A stretch of DNA of 64,000 nt, from NCBI RefSeq assembly GCF_001514305.1, contig NZ_KQ949078.1:371122-435121 (forward strand). The letters run 5' to 3'. Shown here piece by piece: positions 1-13,179 of the stretch (positions are counted from its first letter, which is position 1; every line of letters begins with the position of its first letter). The stretch is from Streptomyces dysideae (GTDB taxonomy: Bacteria; Actinomycetota; Actinomycetes; Streptomycetales; Streptomycetaceae). The position numbers were made by a program, and so were the translations under genes. The notes beneath the pieces were generated by a model. The model searched no databases, was not told the origin of the DNA, and worked only from the letters and a program-made list of their open reading frames with translations.

Positions 1-1197
1 CTGGAAGGCGTAGAGCGGTACGTCGATCCGCGCGCCGTGCCGCAGGCGCAGACCGAGGGAACGGGCGAGGTCCGTGTCGGCGTAGGCGTCGGTGACGTCC
101 AGGTCCACGGACAGCCGGGCCGGCCAGTACCACTCCCAGACCGCCGGCGTCGGGCCCGCGTAGGCCGCCGCGACACGGGAGATCGGCGTGCTGCCGTCGT
201 CGATCCAGCCGCGTACGTCACCGCTGTCGGCGAGGCGTCCCGAGTGCACGGAGATGTCGTTCGGCCAGCCGAAGCCGGCGTCCACGAGCGTGCCCAGCAG
301 CGCGGCGTTGGTGATCGGATACGGCGTCCGCAGCGCGTCGGGCAGCCGGGGCTGGAGGACGGACCGGCCCTCGGGGGCGCGGTGCGCGTACCAGCCGGCG
401 AGCTGGTACCAGATCTGCGTACTCTCCGCGCGGCTTCCCAGCCCGACCCCGCTGAGGGTCATGTCGAAGACGGCACCGCCCTCGATGGCCGCGAGCCGCT
501 CCCGTACCTCCTCCGGCGAGTCCTGGACCGGCGCGCCCGTGCCCTCGAACGCGCCCAGCACACCGCCGTCGATCAGGGCCAGGCCCGCGAGGTCCCGGTA
601 TCCGGGGTGGCCGTCGAAGTCCCAGGCGGCGTACGCCATCGCGGTCGTCGCGCCCCAGGAGTGACCGCCCAGCACCACGCGCCGCCGGCCACCGGCGCCG
701 GCGGTCAGCACGACCGTACGGAGATCCTCCAGGGTGAGCCGCAGACCCCAGCCGGCGGCGTATCCGGAGGCGGCCGGGTCCTGCGAGCGGTAGTGGCCGT
801 CCAGGTAGTAGGCGGCCGGGTCGGGGGTGGCGAACCCGGTGCGGTCGGCGAGATTCTCCTCGCGCCGGTCGAGCGCCCACACCTGGACGCCGGGCACCGC
901 CCGCACCAGGTCCCCGGCGAGCAGCCGGAAGTCATTGGCGGCGCCGAACATCCCCGGCACCAGGACCAGGACGGTGTGCGCCGACGCCGGCCCGACCTTG
1001 AGCACATGCACCCGGTCCGACCCGGCCGGCCCGCCGCCCTTGCCCACGGCTGTCGGAACATACGGCTCCGCAGCCGCCGCGCGACCACCGGGCCCCCGTC
1101 CCGACGCCCACGCCGATCCGGCCCCCGCTCCGGTGGCCGACGCGAGACCGCCGGCCAGTCCACCCAGTAACGTCCTGCGCGGCAGATGGCCCGTCAT
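1..1197 (-). CDS. Tat-exported alpha/beta hydrolase (C-terminus off the left edge)
   Basis: 399 codons are visible and the frame is still open at base 1, so the C-terminus is missing. The start is ATG at 1197, preceded by AAGGAGG about 9 nt upstream. The N-terminus is a twin-arginine type signal (RRTLLGG at residues 7-13, then an Ala/Gly-rich segment). A lipase-like core follows with oxyanion region VLVPGMFG and a nucleophile elbow GGHSWGA with Ser180. The substrate is unknown; a secreted esterase, lipase or cutinase-like role is inferred from the fold. Codon 10 is TTA (bases 1168-1170), the rare leucine codon read by the bldA tRNA in Streptomyces, so translation may be developmentally controlled. 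Confidence is high for the fold and low for the substrate. Confidence 0.8.
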   Translation of the reverse strand, partial: MTGHLPRRTLLGGLAGGLASATGAGAGSAWASGRGPGGRAAAAEPYVPTAVGKGGGPAGSDRVHVLKVGPASAHTVLVLVPGMFGAANDFRLLAGDLVRAVPGVQVWALDRREENLADRTGFATPDPAAYYLDGHYRSQDPAASGYAAGWGLRLTLEDLRTVVLTAGAGGRRRVVLGGHSWGATTAMAYAAWDFDGHPGYRDLAGLALIDGGVLGAFEGTGAPVQDSPEEVRERLAAIEGGAVFDMTLSGVGLGSRAESTQIWYQLAGWYAHRAPEGRSVLQPRLPDALRTPYPITNAALLGTLVDAGFGWPNDISVHSGRLADSGDVRGWIDDGSTPISRVAAAYAGPTPAVWEWYWPARLSVDLDVTDAYADTDLARSLGLRLRHGARIDVPLYAFQ

Positions 1198-1305
1198 ATC
1201 CGGACGCCTCCTTGAGAGTTGAAGTAACTGGAACACCGCCCAGCTTCCTCCACCCCTCACGCGGGCCTGTCACGGGGGTTGCCGCGTGGTGATCCGTGAG
1301 TGCGA

Positions 1306-1602
1306 TCAGTTCGATCCGTACTTCTGCAGACCGGCCTGGACATCGTCGAAGTTCATCACTGGCATGAAGGCCACCTTGGCGCCGAGCTCCTGGAAGAACG
1401 GTTCGGCGATGGAGGGGATGTCGGACGGCTCCTTCAGGTCGAAGACGATGTACCCGGTACGCATCCCGTCCTGCGCCCCGAAGTACGCAGCCTCCGGCTT
1501 GACCCGGTCCAGCACCGACTTCATGGTCTGGGGCAACGTGTGGCCCGTGATCGCCTGGTTCGCCTTCTCGGTGTCCATCTCGACGGTCAGCAACACCCTC
1601 AT
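1306..1602 (-). CDS. Small DUF3303-like conserved protein
   Basis: A 98-residue protein starting MRVLLTVEMDTEKAN. The start was chosen at 1602 because GGTGGAAG lies just upstream; the longer open frame to 1749 has no good start. The composition (a beta strand, a helix with TLPQTMKSVLDRVKPE, then the FGAQDGMRTGY and FMPVMNFDDVQAGL segments) resembles the short ferredoxin-like alpha/beta-barrel proteins grouped as DUF3303 and relatives. No enzyme motif is visible. It lies upstream of the Tat hydrolase on the same strand with a 108-nt gap. The family call comes from sequence feel and is moderate. Confidence 0.6.
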   Translation of the reverse strand: MRVLLTVEMDTEKANQAITGHTLPQTMKSVLDRVKPEAAYFGAQDGMRTGYIVFDLKEPSDIPSIAEPFFQELGAKVAFMPVMNFDDVQAGLQKYGSN

Positions 1603-2026
1603 GGTCTTCCACCGCTCGTTGGCGTGTCGGCACACCTGTGCCCACCTGCCGATAGTCGTCGGGATCCCGGGCCTTCGCATCCAGAGCGAGCCGTATGGGG
1701 CCGGCAGGTAACCGCGCGGGCGGTGTGGAAGTCGGTGCAACCCGGTCACAGCACCAGGCAGGCCGACGGTGCTCTTCGAGGAAGCCGGTCACGCGGTCCA
1801 CGCAGGTCTCGCGGAGCCGGTCCGGCAGCTGGGCCCAGGCCCCCGGACCCGGCGCGACCTCCTTCACGAACTGACGGGCAATCCGCTGCGGCCGCCGGGC
1901 CGTCGTCTGCCGTACCCCGGCCAAGAAACGGCAGGTCAACGTCAGTTGGGCTGTGTCATCATTGCCACCCCCCGCAGACCACACCACCCTGCCGGACCGA
2001 CACGGGAAACAGGCGACTCGATCACC
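1603..2026. other. Gene-free leader of the glycyl-tRNA synthetase gene with a possible remnant ORF
   Basis: A 424-bp stretch between the small minus-strand gene and glyQS. On the minus strand about 1770-1960 encodes a run with normal GC-rich third positions ([19 protein letters not shown], then [12 protein letters not shown]), which may be a fragment of a lost gene. No T-box consensus (TGGNACC next to an anti-terminator stem) was found, although such a leader could be expected before a tRNA synthetase. No clear promoter was assigned. Confidence 0.35.
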
Positions 2027-5047
<3,021 letters not shown>

Positions 5048-5289
5048 TCGTCCCGGCGTGAGCCAGGTTGACGAGCTGCCGTCACCGTGGCCCTGACGGG
5101 TAGGGGCTGTGGCCAGCCCGTTCTGTCGGGGTGGGGGCGTGAAGGGGGCGCTCGGGTGGGCTGCTGTCCTTCGTGCGCTCTCTCGTTCGCTTACGCAAGG
5201 TGACATGGGGCTGCTAGTTGTATGCGGAGCGTGACGACGACTTGTGTCGTCGCGTCCATTACTCCTAGAGCCACAGAGAGAGGTATGCG
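5048..5289 (+). promoter_or_regulatory. Promoter region of the 2-MIB/encapsulin cluster with a 7-bp inverted repeat
   Basis: A 242-bp intergenic region. It holds the dyad CGACGAC-TTGT-GTCGTCG at 5235-5252, about 38 bp before the shell gene start, which could be an operator or a short RNA hairpin. A purine-rich AGAGAGAGG ribosome site follows. No convincing -10/-35 pair was assigned. Confidence 0.4.
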
Positions 5290-6720
<1,431 letters not shown>

Positions 6721-6725
6721 CGGGC

Positions 6726-8240
6726 GTGTCGTTGATCTCCCGGGCCGTCGCGCCCGCGGCGGACCACGACATGGCGGGCCTGGTACGGGCCCTGCTGTCG
6801 GCGGGGGCGTCGGCACCGGCGCGGCTGCCGGTCGCCGCGAAGGCGTCGCGAGGGCCGCGGCTGCCGTCGGGTCCCACGGGGCTGGGCACGTCGGCCGCAT
6901 CCGCTCTCGTGCGGCCACCGACTCCCGTACGGCCGTCGGGACCGGCTGCCGGCTCGGCGCGCGAGGCCGTTCGCCCGGGGCCGCCGCTGCCCACGGCCCC
7001 CACCGGCCTCGGCACGTCGGCGGCGGGGCTGCCCCGGCGCCCTCTCCCGACCGCGGCGCCCGACGCCATACGGCCGCCCGCTCGCGTACGGCTGTCGGCT
7101 CCGGTACGGCCGTCGGCCCCCGTGCTGCCCACCGGCCCCACCGGCCTCGGCACGTCGGCGGCGCGGATTGCCCGGCGCTCCCTGCTGCCCATCGCGCCCG
7201 ACGCCGTACGGGAGTCCGACCCCCTCGGCCTCGGCACGTCGGCGCCCCGCCCGGAACCGGCGTCGTCGGACCCCGCCCCCACCGACCCGGTGCGCAGGCT
7301 GCACTGTCCGCCCGCCGTACGCGACGATCCCGCGCTCGGCGAGACCGTCAACGAGCGGCTGGTCGAGTGGGCCGAGGAGGTCGGGATCTATCCCGGTCAG
7401 CTCGACAAGGTCCGCAAGGCCGGCTTCGGGCGGCTCATCATGCTCGCCCACCCCGAGTCGGACGACCCCGACCGGCTGCTCGCGGCGGCCAAGTGCGCGC
7501 TGTCGGAGTGGTCCGTCGACGACCACTACATGGACGGTGAGGTGGAGGAGGCCCGCCCCGAACTCCTCGGGCAGCGCCTCGCGATCGCCCACTCGGTGAT
7601 CGACCAGGCCCACCTTCCGCCGGCGTACGCGCCGCAGCTGGAGGAGGTGGTCCAGGCCGACCCGGTGATGCGGGCGCTGCGCTCCGGGCTCGACAACCTC
7701 GCCCGGTACGCCACCACCACCCAGGTGCGCCGGCTCCGCCACGAGCTGGGGATCATGTTCGTCGCGTACAACCAGGAAGGCGTCTGGCAGAACACCGGGC
7801 AGACGCCGCCCGTCTGGGAGTTCCTGATGCACCGGCACGAGAACAGCTTCGTGCCGTGCATGGTGCTCGTCGACGCGGTCGCCGGATACGAGCTGCCGCA
7901 GGGCGAGTTCGCCGATCCGCGGGTACGGCGCGCGTTCACCATGGCCGGTTCGGCGAGCGTGATCGTCAACGACCTGTACTCCATGGGCAAGGAGAGCCCG
8001 ACGGACTTCAGCCTGCCCCGGCTGATCGCCGCCGAGGACGGCTGCTCACCGGAGGAGGCCGTCGACCGCACGGTCGAGATCCACAACGAACTCATGCACA
8101 CCTTCGAGGCCGAGGCCGCCGTCCTGTCCGCGACCGGCTCTCCCGAGCTGCGCCGGTTCCTGGCCGGCACCTGGGCCTGGCTGGGCGGCAGCCGCGCATG
8201 GCACGCGGGCAGCGCCCGCTACCACGGCGACGCCGCCTGA
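6726..8240 (+). CDS. 2-methylisoborneol synthase with encapsulin-targeting N-terminus
   Basis: A 504-residue class I terpene cyclase that turns 2-methylgeranyl diphosphate into the earthy odorant 2-methylisoborneol. The GTG at 6726 follows GGGAGC and begins VSLISRAV. Metal-binding motifs are intact: DDHYMD at residues 265-270 and the NSE triad NDLYSMGKE at 415-423. The first ~190 residues are Pro/Ala/Arg-rich and probably disordered, and contain four copies of GLGTSA at residues 52-57, 94-99, 140-145 and 168-173. In the studied encapsulin systems such conserved motifs in the disordered extension load the enzyme into the shell, and the neighbouring shell gene supports that here. The cargo role is inferred from this context. 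Confidence 0.93.
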   Translation: MSLISRAVAPAADHDMAGLVRALLSAGASAPARLPVAAKASRGPRLPSGPTGLGTSAASALVRPPTPVRPSGPAAGSAREAVRPGPPLPTAPTGLGTSAAGLPRRPLPTAAPDAIRPPARVRLSAPVRPSAPVLPTGPTGLGTSAARIARRSLLPIAPDAVRESDPLGLGTSAPRPEPASSDPAPTDPVRRLHCPPAVRDDPALGETVNERLVEWAEEVGIYPGQLDKVRKAGFGRLIMLAHPESDDPDRLLAAAKCALSEWSVDDHYMDGEVEEARPELLGQRLAIAHSVIDQAHLPPAYAPQLEEVVQADPVMRALRSGLDNLARYATTTQVRRLRHELGIMFVAYNQEGVWQNTGQTPPVWEFLMHRHENSFVPCMVLVDAVAGYELPQGEFADPRVRRAFTMAGSASVIVNDLYSMGKESPTDFSLPRLIAAEDGCSPEEAVDRTVEIHNELMHTFEAEAAVLSATGSPELRRFLAGTWAWLGGSRAWHAGSARYHGDAA

Positions 8241-8281
8241 ACTCCCCCCACTTCCCCCCACCGCAAGGAGATTCCCCCAGC

Positions 8282-9151
8282 ATGTCCGCCACCGACATGG
8301 AAACGTACGCCGTGGACAAGGTGCTGCGCACCGAGTACCAGAAGTCCGTGGCCGCCTACTGGAACGCCGAGAAGGACCCGGTCAACATCCGCCTCGGCGA
8401 GGTCGACGGCCTCTACCACCACCACTACGGCATCGGCGACTACGACCCCGCCGTCCTGAAAGGCCCGGCCGCCACCCGCGACCAGCGCATCATCGAGGAG
8501 ATGCACCGCCTGGAGACCGCCCAGGCCGAGGTACTCCTCGACCACCTCGGCGACATCGCCCCCACCGCCCGCCTCCTGGACGCCGGCTCCGGCCGCGGCG
8601 GCACCAGCTTCATGGCGAACGCCCGCTTCGGCTGCCATGTGGACGGCGTCAGCATCTCCGAGCAGCAGGTCGCCTTCGCCAACGACCAGGCCGGTCAGCG
8701 GGGCGTGGCGGACAAGGTCCGCTTCCACTTCCGCAACATGCTCGACACCCGCCTGGAGACCGGCTCGCGCCGCGCGATCTGGACCAACGAGACGACGATG
8801 TACGTCGATCTCTTCGATCTCTTCGCCGAGTTCTCCCGCCTGCTGGAATACGGCGGCCGCTATGTGTGCATCACCGGGTGCTCCAACGACGTCACCGGCC
8901 TGCGCTCCAAGGCCGTCAGCCGGATCGACGAGCACTACACCTGCAACATCCATCCCCGCAGTGAGTACTTCAAGGCCCTCGCCGCCAACGACCTCGTCCC
9001 CATGGAGGTCGTCGACCTGACGCCGGACACGATCCCGTACTGGGAGCTGCGCGCGAAGTCGTCCGTGGCGACCGGCATCGAGGACCCCTTCCTCACCGCC
9101 TACAAGGAGGGCAGCTTCCACTACCTCCTGATCGCGGCCGACCGCATCTGA
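8282..9151 (+). CDS. gppmt: Geranyl diphosphate 2-C-methyltransferase
   Basis: A 289-residue SAM-dependent methyltransferase. It methylates C2 of geranyl diphosphate to give 2-methylgeranyl diphosphate, the substrate of the upstream cyclase. The SAM site is ARLLDAGSGRGGTSF (motif I, about residues 96-110), followed by VDGVSISEQQVAFAN and the C-terminal acidic/aromatic motifs FSRLLEYGGRYVCITG and IPYWELRAKSS. A good AAGGAG lies 11 nt before the ATG. The gene is 41 nt after the synthase and precedes a terminator-like hairpin. It completes the two-enzyme odorant pathway. Confidence 0.94.
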   Translation: MSATDMETYAVDKVLRTEYQKSVAAYWNAEKDPVNIRLGEVDGLYHHHYGIGDYDPAVLKGPAATRDQRIIEEMHRLETAQAEVLLDHLGDIAPTARLLDAGSGRGGTSFMANARFGCHVDGVSISEQQVAFANDQAGQRGVADKVRFHFRNMLDTRLETGSRRAIWTNETTMYVDLFDLFAEFSRLLEYGGRYVCITGCSNDVTGLRSKAVSRIDEHYTCNIHPRSEYFKALAANDLVPMEVVDLTPDTIPYWELRAKSSVATGIEDPFLTAYKEGSFHYLLIAADRI

Positions 9152-9164
9152 CCTACCAACACTC

Positions 9165-9195
9165 CGGCCCGGACCCCATCGAGGGGCCCGGGCCG
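9165..9195. terminator. Bidirectional terminator hairpin between gppmt and the helicase
   Basis: A 13-bp stem with one mismatch: left arm 9165-9177 CGGCCCGGACCCC, 5-nt loop, right arm 9183-9195 GGGGCCCGGGCCG. It lies between two convergent genes and has no T-run, as is usual in Streptomyces. Confidence 0.7.
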
Positions 9196-9218
9196 TCAAA
9201 CACGATCGAGCGCCGGTG

Positions 9219-10700
9219 TCAGCGGCCCTGCCCCTTGGTGGAGGTGCGGCGGCGGGCGGCCTGGCCCGGCCGGCTGCGCCGGCCACGCGCGGAGGAACCC
9301 GAGCGCTCGGGACGCTTCTCGGCGGGCGGCGGGGTCAGTACCACGGGCACGCCCGACGGCGCCTGCGCACCGGTAATACGGGTCAGCTCGGCCTCGCCGG
9401 AGCGGACCCGGGCGGTCCGCGGGGTGATACCGGCGTCGGACATCAGGCGGTCCATGTCACGGCGCTGGTGGGGCAGAACCAGCGTGACGACGGTGCCGGA
9501 CTCGCCGGCCCGGGCGGTACGGCCGCCACGGTGCAGATAGTCCTTGTGGTCGCCGGGCGGATCGACGTTGACGACGAGGTCGAGGTCATCGACGTGGATA
9601 CCGCGGGCCGCGACGTTGGTGGCGATCAGCGCCGTGACACGGCCCTCCTTGAACTGGGCCAGCGTGCGGGTGCGCTGCGACTGGGACTTGCCGCCGTGCA
9701 GGGCCGCGGCCCGCACACCGACCGCCAGCAGCTTCTTGGCCAGCCGGTCCGCCGCGTGCTTGGTGTCCAGGAACATGATCACGCGGCCCTCGCGGGCGGC
9801 GATCTCCGTCGTGGTGTTGTGCTTGTCGGCGTCGTCCACGTGCAGCACATGGTGCTCCATCGTGGTGACCGCGCCCGCGGACGGATCGACCGAGTGCACC
9901 ACGGGGTCGTGCAGATAGCGGCGTACCAGACGGTCCACATTGCGGTCCAGGGTGGCCGAGAACAGCATCCGCTGCCCCTCCGGCCGCACCTGGTCGAGCA
10001 GGGCCGTCACCTGCGGCATGAAGCCCATGTCGGCCATCTGGTCGGCCTCGTCCAGCACCGTGATGGCGACGCGGTCCAGGCGGCAGTCGTCGCGGTCTAT
10101 GAGGTCCTTGAGCCGGCCGGGCGTCGCGACGACGACCTCGGCGCCGGCGCGCAGCGCGCTCGCCTGCCGGCCGATCGACAGACCGCCGACCACCGTGGCG
10201 AGCCGCAGCCGCAGCCCGCGGGCGTACGGGGTGAGGGCGTCGGTGACCTGCTGGGCCAGCTCCCGGGTGGGGACGAGGACGAGCGCCAGCGGATGCCGGG
10301 GCTCGGCCCGCTGTCCCTCCGTACGGGCCAGCAGGGCGAGGCCGAAGGCGAGGGTCTTGCCCGACCCGGTGCGCCCGCGGCCCAGGACGTCCCGGCCGGC
10401 CAGCGAGTTGGGAAGCGTCGCGGCCTGGATCGGGAACGGGGCGGTCACGCCCTCGGACTCGAGGGCGGCCAGCAACTGCTTGGGCATGTCGAGTTCGGCG
10501 AACGACTCGACCGGCGGCAGGGCCGGAGTGATGGTGACCGGGAGTGCGAACTCCCCGCCGACCGGGGCGGGCCGGCCGCTACGGCCGTTCCGTCCGGTGT
10601 TGGCCGAACGGGCGCCGCGGTTGCTCCGGGCGGAGCCGGCCGCGCCTCTGTCCGTACGGGAGCGGGAGGAGCCGTTGTTCGTGCGAGCTGTGCGGTTCAA
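9219..10700 (-). CDS. DEAD-box ATP-dependent RNA helicase (RhlE type)
   Basis: About 493 residues. TTG at 10700 was preferred to a GTG 24 nt upstream because GAGGAAGG stands 6 nt before it and the product starts LNRTART like relatives. An N-terminal basic low-complexity tail is followed by the Q motif (FPIQAATLP), motif I GRTGSGKT, motif II DEAD (VLDEADQMADMGF), motif III SAT and motif VI HRGGRTARAG. The C-terminal tail is again Arg/Pro-rich and probably binds RNA. It is encoded downstream of a cold-shock protein on the same strand, with an intervening hairpin, which fits a role in unwinding RNA at low temperature. Confidence 0.93.
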   Translation of the reverse strand: MNRTARTNNGSSRSRTDRGAAGSARSNRGARSANTGRNGRSGRPAPVGGEFALPVTITPALPPVESFAELDMPKQLLAALESEGVTAPFPIQAATLPNSLAGRDVLGRGRTGSGKTLAFGLALLARTEGQRAEPRHPLALVLVPTRELAQQVTDALTPYARGLRLRLATVVGGLSIGRQASALRAGAEVVVATPGRLKDLIDRDDCRLDRVAITVLDEADQMADMGFMPQVTALLDQVRPEGQRMLFSATLDRNVDRLVRRYLHDPVVHSVDPSAGAVTTMEHHVLHVDDADKHNTTTEIAAREGRVIMFLDTKHAADRLAKKLLAVGVRAAALHGGKSQSQRTRTLAQFKEGRVTALIATNVAARGIHVDDLDLVVNVDPPGDHKDYLHRGGRTARAGESGTVVTLVLPHQRRDMDRLMSDAGITPRTARVRSGEAELTRITGAQAPSGVPVVLTPPPAEKRPERSGSSARGRRSRPGQAARRRTSTKGQGR

Positions 10701-10776
10701 GGGGAACCTTCCTCGGGGCGGCACGATGTCGAGGAAGCCCTCCCAGCGGTCCGCTACGCAGTGAAAATGCGATGAG

Positions 10777-10809
10777 CCGGGACCCGCACCCCAAGAGTGC
10801 GGGCCCCGG
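10777..10809 (-). terminator. Hairpin between the csp gene and the helicase gene
   Basis: Arms 10777-10789 (CCGGGACCCGCAC) and 10797-10809 (GTGCGGGCCCCGG) pair over 13 bp with one G-U type mismatch. It lies 21 nt past the csp stop and about 77 nt before the helicase start. It may end the csp transcript or allow partial read-through into the helicase. Confidence 0.65.
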
Positions 10810-10829
10810 CCACGTGGTACGCGTCAGCG

Positions 10830-11033
10830 TCAGGCGGGAACGATGTTCTCGGCCTGCGGGCCCTTCTGGCCCTGCGTGACGTCGAAGGTCACCTTCTGGC
10901 CCTCCTGAAGCTCGCGGAAGCCGGAGGTGGCGATGTTCGAGTAGTGGGCGAATACGTCCGCGCCGCCACCGTCCTGCTCGATGAAGCCGAAGCCCTTTTC
11001 CGCGTTGAACCACTTCACGGTGCCAGATGCCAT
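10830..11033 (-). CDS. Cold-shock protein, CspA family
   Basis: A 67-residue single OB-fold RNA/DNA chaperone. RNP1-like KGFGFIEQ and RNP2-like DVFAHYS motifs are intact and the C-terminus [10 protein letters not shown] is typical. The ATG at 11033 follows CAAGGGAGATTCAAT. The gene has a long leader containing a hairpin plus T-run (11106-11149) and is followed by another hairpin before the helicase gene. Confidence 0.96.
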   Translation of the reverse strand: MASGTVKWFNAEKGFGFIEQDGGGADVFAHYSNIATSGFRELQEGQKVTFDVTQGQKGPQAENIVPA

Positions 11034-11105
11034 ATTGAATCTCCCTTGAGGGCAATGCCCGGAGTCCGCACCTTGCAGACCCGGCGTCGCAACAAAGGTT
11101 TCCCG

Positions 11106-11149
11106 GAAATAAAAAGAGTGCTCGTCGACGGAAGGTCGAAAGAGCACTC
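11106..11149 (-). terminator. Rho-independent terminator or attenuator in the csp 5' leader
   Basis: On the minus strand GAGTGCTC... folds onto ...GAGCACTC (bases 11116-11149), with further TCGAC pairing inside, and is followed at once by TTTTTATTT. It lies about 83-116 nt before the csp start codon. T-runs after a stem are rare in this GC-rich genome, so this is a strong termination signal. It may end transcription from upstream or be a temperature-dependent attenuator of csp. Confidence 0.7.
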
Positions 11150-11429
11150 AAAAGCCTCTGGTAACCAAGACTGCAACTTTCGCAACGTTAGCACAGGTCG
11201 AGGGCCAAGGTCCCTATGTGCTGCGTCACGTCTCCGAGGCGGCCCTCGTGCCCGAGTGCCCGGCGGGCCTTGCATGCTCTGGGCATCTGCGGCTTGCTCC
11301 GGGGTTGACCTGCGGCGGAGCAGTGTCGGTGCCTGGTGGGCGGTCGATTGGCTCCCCGGTGTTCCCCGCACGATCTGGCATGGTTCTGGCACAGGGCTTC
11401 AGGTCGCGAGAACGACCTAGCAGGATCCG

Positions 11430-12340
11430 TTTTGCGTGACATGAGGCTCCGCAGGCCGGTCTCCAGCGCGAGTACGTCGCAGAGCAGGTCGGAGACTGCC
11501 GGTGCGTTGTCGGCGGCTCGTCGCGCTTGGGCAGCGCCGTGTGGTCAACGTAGCCGAGATCGACCAGCACCGACTCCCTCAGCATGTCCTCCAGGATGGG
11601 CAGTCCGTAGGAACGCAGTCCCGATTCCAGGACGCCCAGGAAGTTCTCCGGCTCGCGTGGCGCGGCCACCCAGGCGGGGAGCCCCGCACCTCTGATGCGC
11701 TCACGGAACAGGGCTTTACCGCGCTTGAGTTCGCGCGGAAGTTGCTCCATGTACCGCATGATGCGCGGGTGTGCGAGCGGGCTCACCGGCCAGATACCGG
11801 CCCGGAGGAATCCGGATTGTGGGGTCTTCGAAGTTAGGCGGTGCGGCTCTTTGCCGGTGCCTGCCTCTGTGGCCTTCGCCAGCGAGGATGTGACACTTCA
11901 GCGCCGGGTGTCACATCCTCGCGAGTCACCGCTCCGCGCCAGCGCTTCTCGCGCACCGCTTAACTACGAAGACCCGGATTGTGCAGCCCGAACGCCATCA
12001 GAGTCGGCACGGGCAGCACCGGGATGGGCGCCAGATTGTCGTTCACCTCTGCGAGTGCCCGCACGGCCCTTCTGCCGAGCCATGGGACCGGTTCAGGTGT
12101 CGGCAGTTCTGCCTCGGTCCTGGAGTGGCGTGCGTTGATCTCGTCTCCGCCGCTGCCGGTGAACATGACCTCGCACCGCCGTGCCGCGGCTTGCTCGCGC
12201 ACCACGTCGAATGCCTCTTGGTAGAAGGCTCCGGTCGGATCGTGCGGCTTTCCCAACGCCCGTACTCCTCCTGGTACGAACGGCGGGTACTGCATGGCGG
12301 GTACTGCATGGCGGGGATCGCGGTGTCCCGGAACCCGCAT
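11430..12340 (-). pseudogene. Asparagine synthase family gene, broken by frameshifts and an insertion
   Basis: Pieces of one protein lie in order on the minus strand in different frames. About 12270-11960 reads FDVVREQAAARRCEVMFTG followed by SGGDEINARHSR, the ATP-pyrophosphatase SGGDE signature, and then LAEVNDNLAPIPVLPVPTL to a stop at 11960. About 11790-11545 reads VSPLAHPRIMRYMEQLP and then WVAAPREPENFLGVLESGL. After another frameshift near 11540 comes APAVSDLLCDVLALETGLR. Between the first two pieces lies a perfect 15-bp inverted repeat (11882-11922). The N-terminal part near 12287-12315 carries a short direct duplication of GCGGGTACTGCATG. The protein family includes amide-forming enzymes of peptide biosynthesis; function here is lost. 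Confidence 0.7.
11882..11922. repeat. Perfect 15-bp inverted repeat inside the asparagine synthase pseudogene
   Basis: Arms 11882-11896 (GCGAGGATGTGACAC) and 11908-11922 (GTGTCACATCCTCGC) are perfect complements around an 11-nt loop. Its place between two halves of a broken gene suggests a small inserted element or a footprint of one. It could also act as a terminator. Confidence 0.6.
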
Positions 12341-12429
12341 TGATCCACCAGGGCGCGTCTACGCTCGCGCTGATCCGCGCCAAGGGTTCCGCCCACCAAC
12401 AGGCCGAAGCCACCTGACGTACTGCACCA

Positions 12430-12936
12430 CTCTGCGGGGGATGAGCGTCCAGGCGGTCGACCTGCACCACGGGGCAAAGGCAGCGGAACTCGCCGACGCC
12501 GTACAGGGGCGCTGCAATACATCCGGGAGGCCGAAGCCGCCATGGACCGCGCCGGGTCACGCGGCAAGGCATTTGGCTCGTACGATCCCTCGTCACTCAA
12601 CTACCACGTCAGCCAGGTCCGCTATGAACTGGGCGACAAGGCCGGAGCCGTCGAAGCCATGCAACAGGCGACCGGCTCCGCCCCAGCTCCTACCAGCGCA
12701 CACGGGTCCACCGACGCGGCCTGCTGGCCGAACGCCAACTGGAACTCGGCCACCTCGAAGCAGCATGCGCCACCTGGCACCAGGCCCTCGACGACTACCC
12801 CAAGGTCCAGTCCGGCCGCGCCGACGACCGCGTGAAGGCCATGTTCGGCCTCCTGCGACCGCACCTGAAGAACACGGCCGCCCACGACCTGTTCGACCGG
12901 GCACGCGCCATCGCGCCGTTTCCGTTGGTGAGTTGA
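12430..12936 (+). pseudogene. XRE-type TPR regulator remnant
   Basis: TPR-like repeats are readable only by changing frame. They include AVDLHHGAKAAELADAVQG, SLNYHVSQVRYELGDKAGA, then in a third frame LLAERQLELGHLEAACATW and ALDDYPKVQSGRADDRV, ending HDLFDRARAIAPFPLVS and a stop at 12936. This matches the C-terminal half of the actinobacterial helix-turn-helix plus TPR regulators. The DNA-binding N-terminus is absent. At least two frameshifts are needed. Confidence 0.6.
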
Positions 12937-13179
12937 CGCGGCTTCGGCAGCGGGACGACCTTCGAGAAGGTCGCGCGGATCGCCGACGCATCGCGTACCC
13001 CCGGAGAGTTGCTCGGTCTCGCGCGCCCTGCGAATGAGGGGAACCCGGCTCGCCACGCGCGGACTCTCTTACGAGAGTCTGACGCGCCCCCCGTTCCGCG
13101 TCGGAACACCCTCCCCTCTGGCCACTCTGGTGCCGTCCGCAGCCGTGGACGGCACCGCACAGCCACCGAGGAACGGGAC
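12937..13179. other. Intergenic region upstream of the beta-propeller gene
   Basis: No gene, repeat or convincing promoter was seen apart from the ribosome site GAGGAACG just before 13180. Confidence 0.4.

Noticed and set aside
1690..2026. Possible T-box or cobalamin riboswitch before glyQS (GGAAGTCGGTGCAACCCGG at about 1719)
   Set aside because: The T-box TGGNACC/anti-terminator and the cobalamin box and partner stems are missing; the resemblance is limited to one short stretch.
9216..10775. A 519-codon plus-strand frame across the helicase region
   Set aside because: Antisense shadow of the DEAD-box helicase, which has all canonical motifs.
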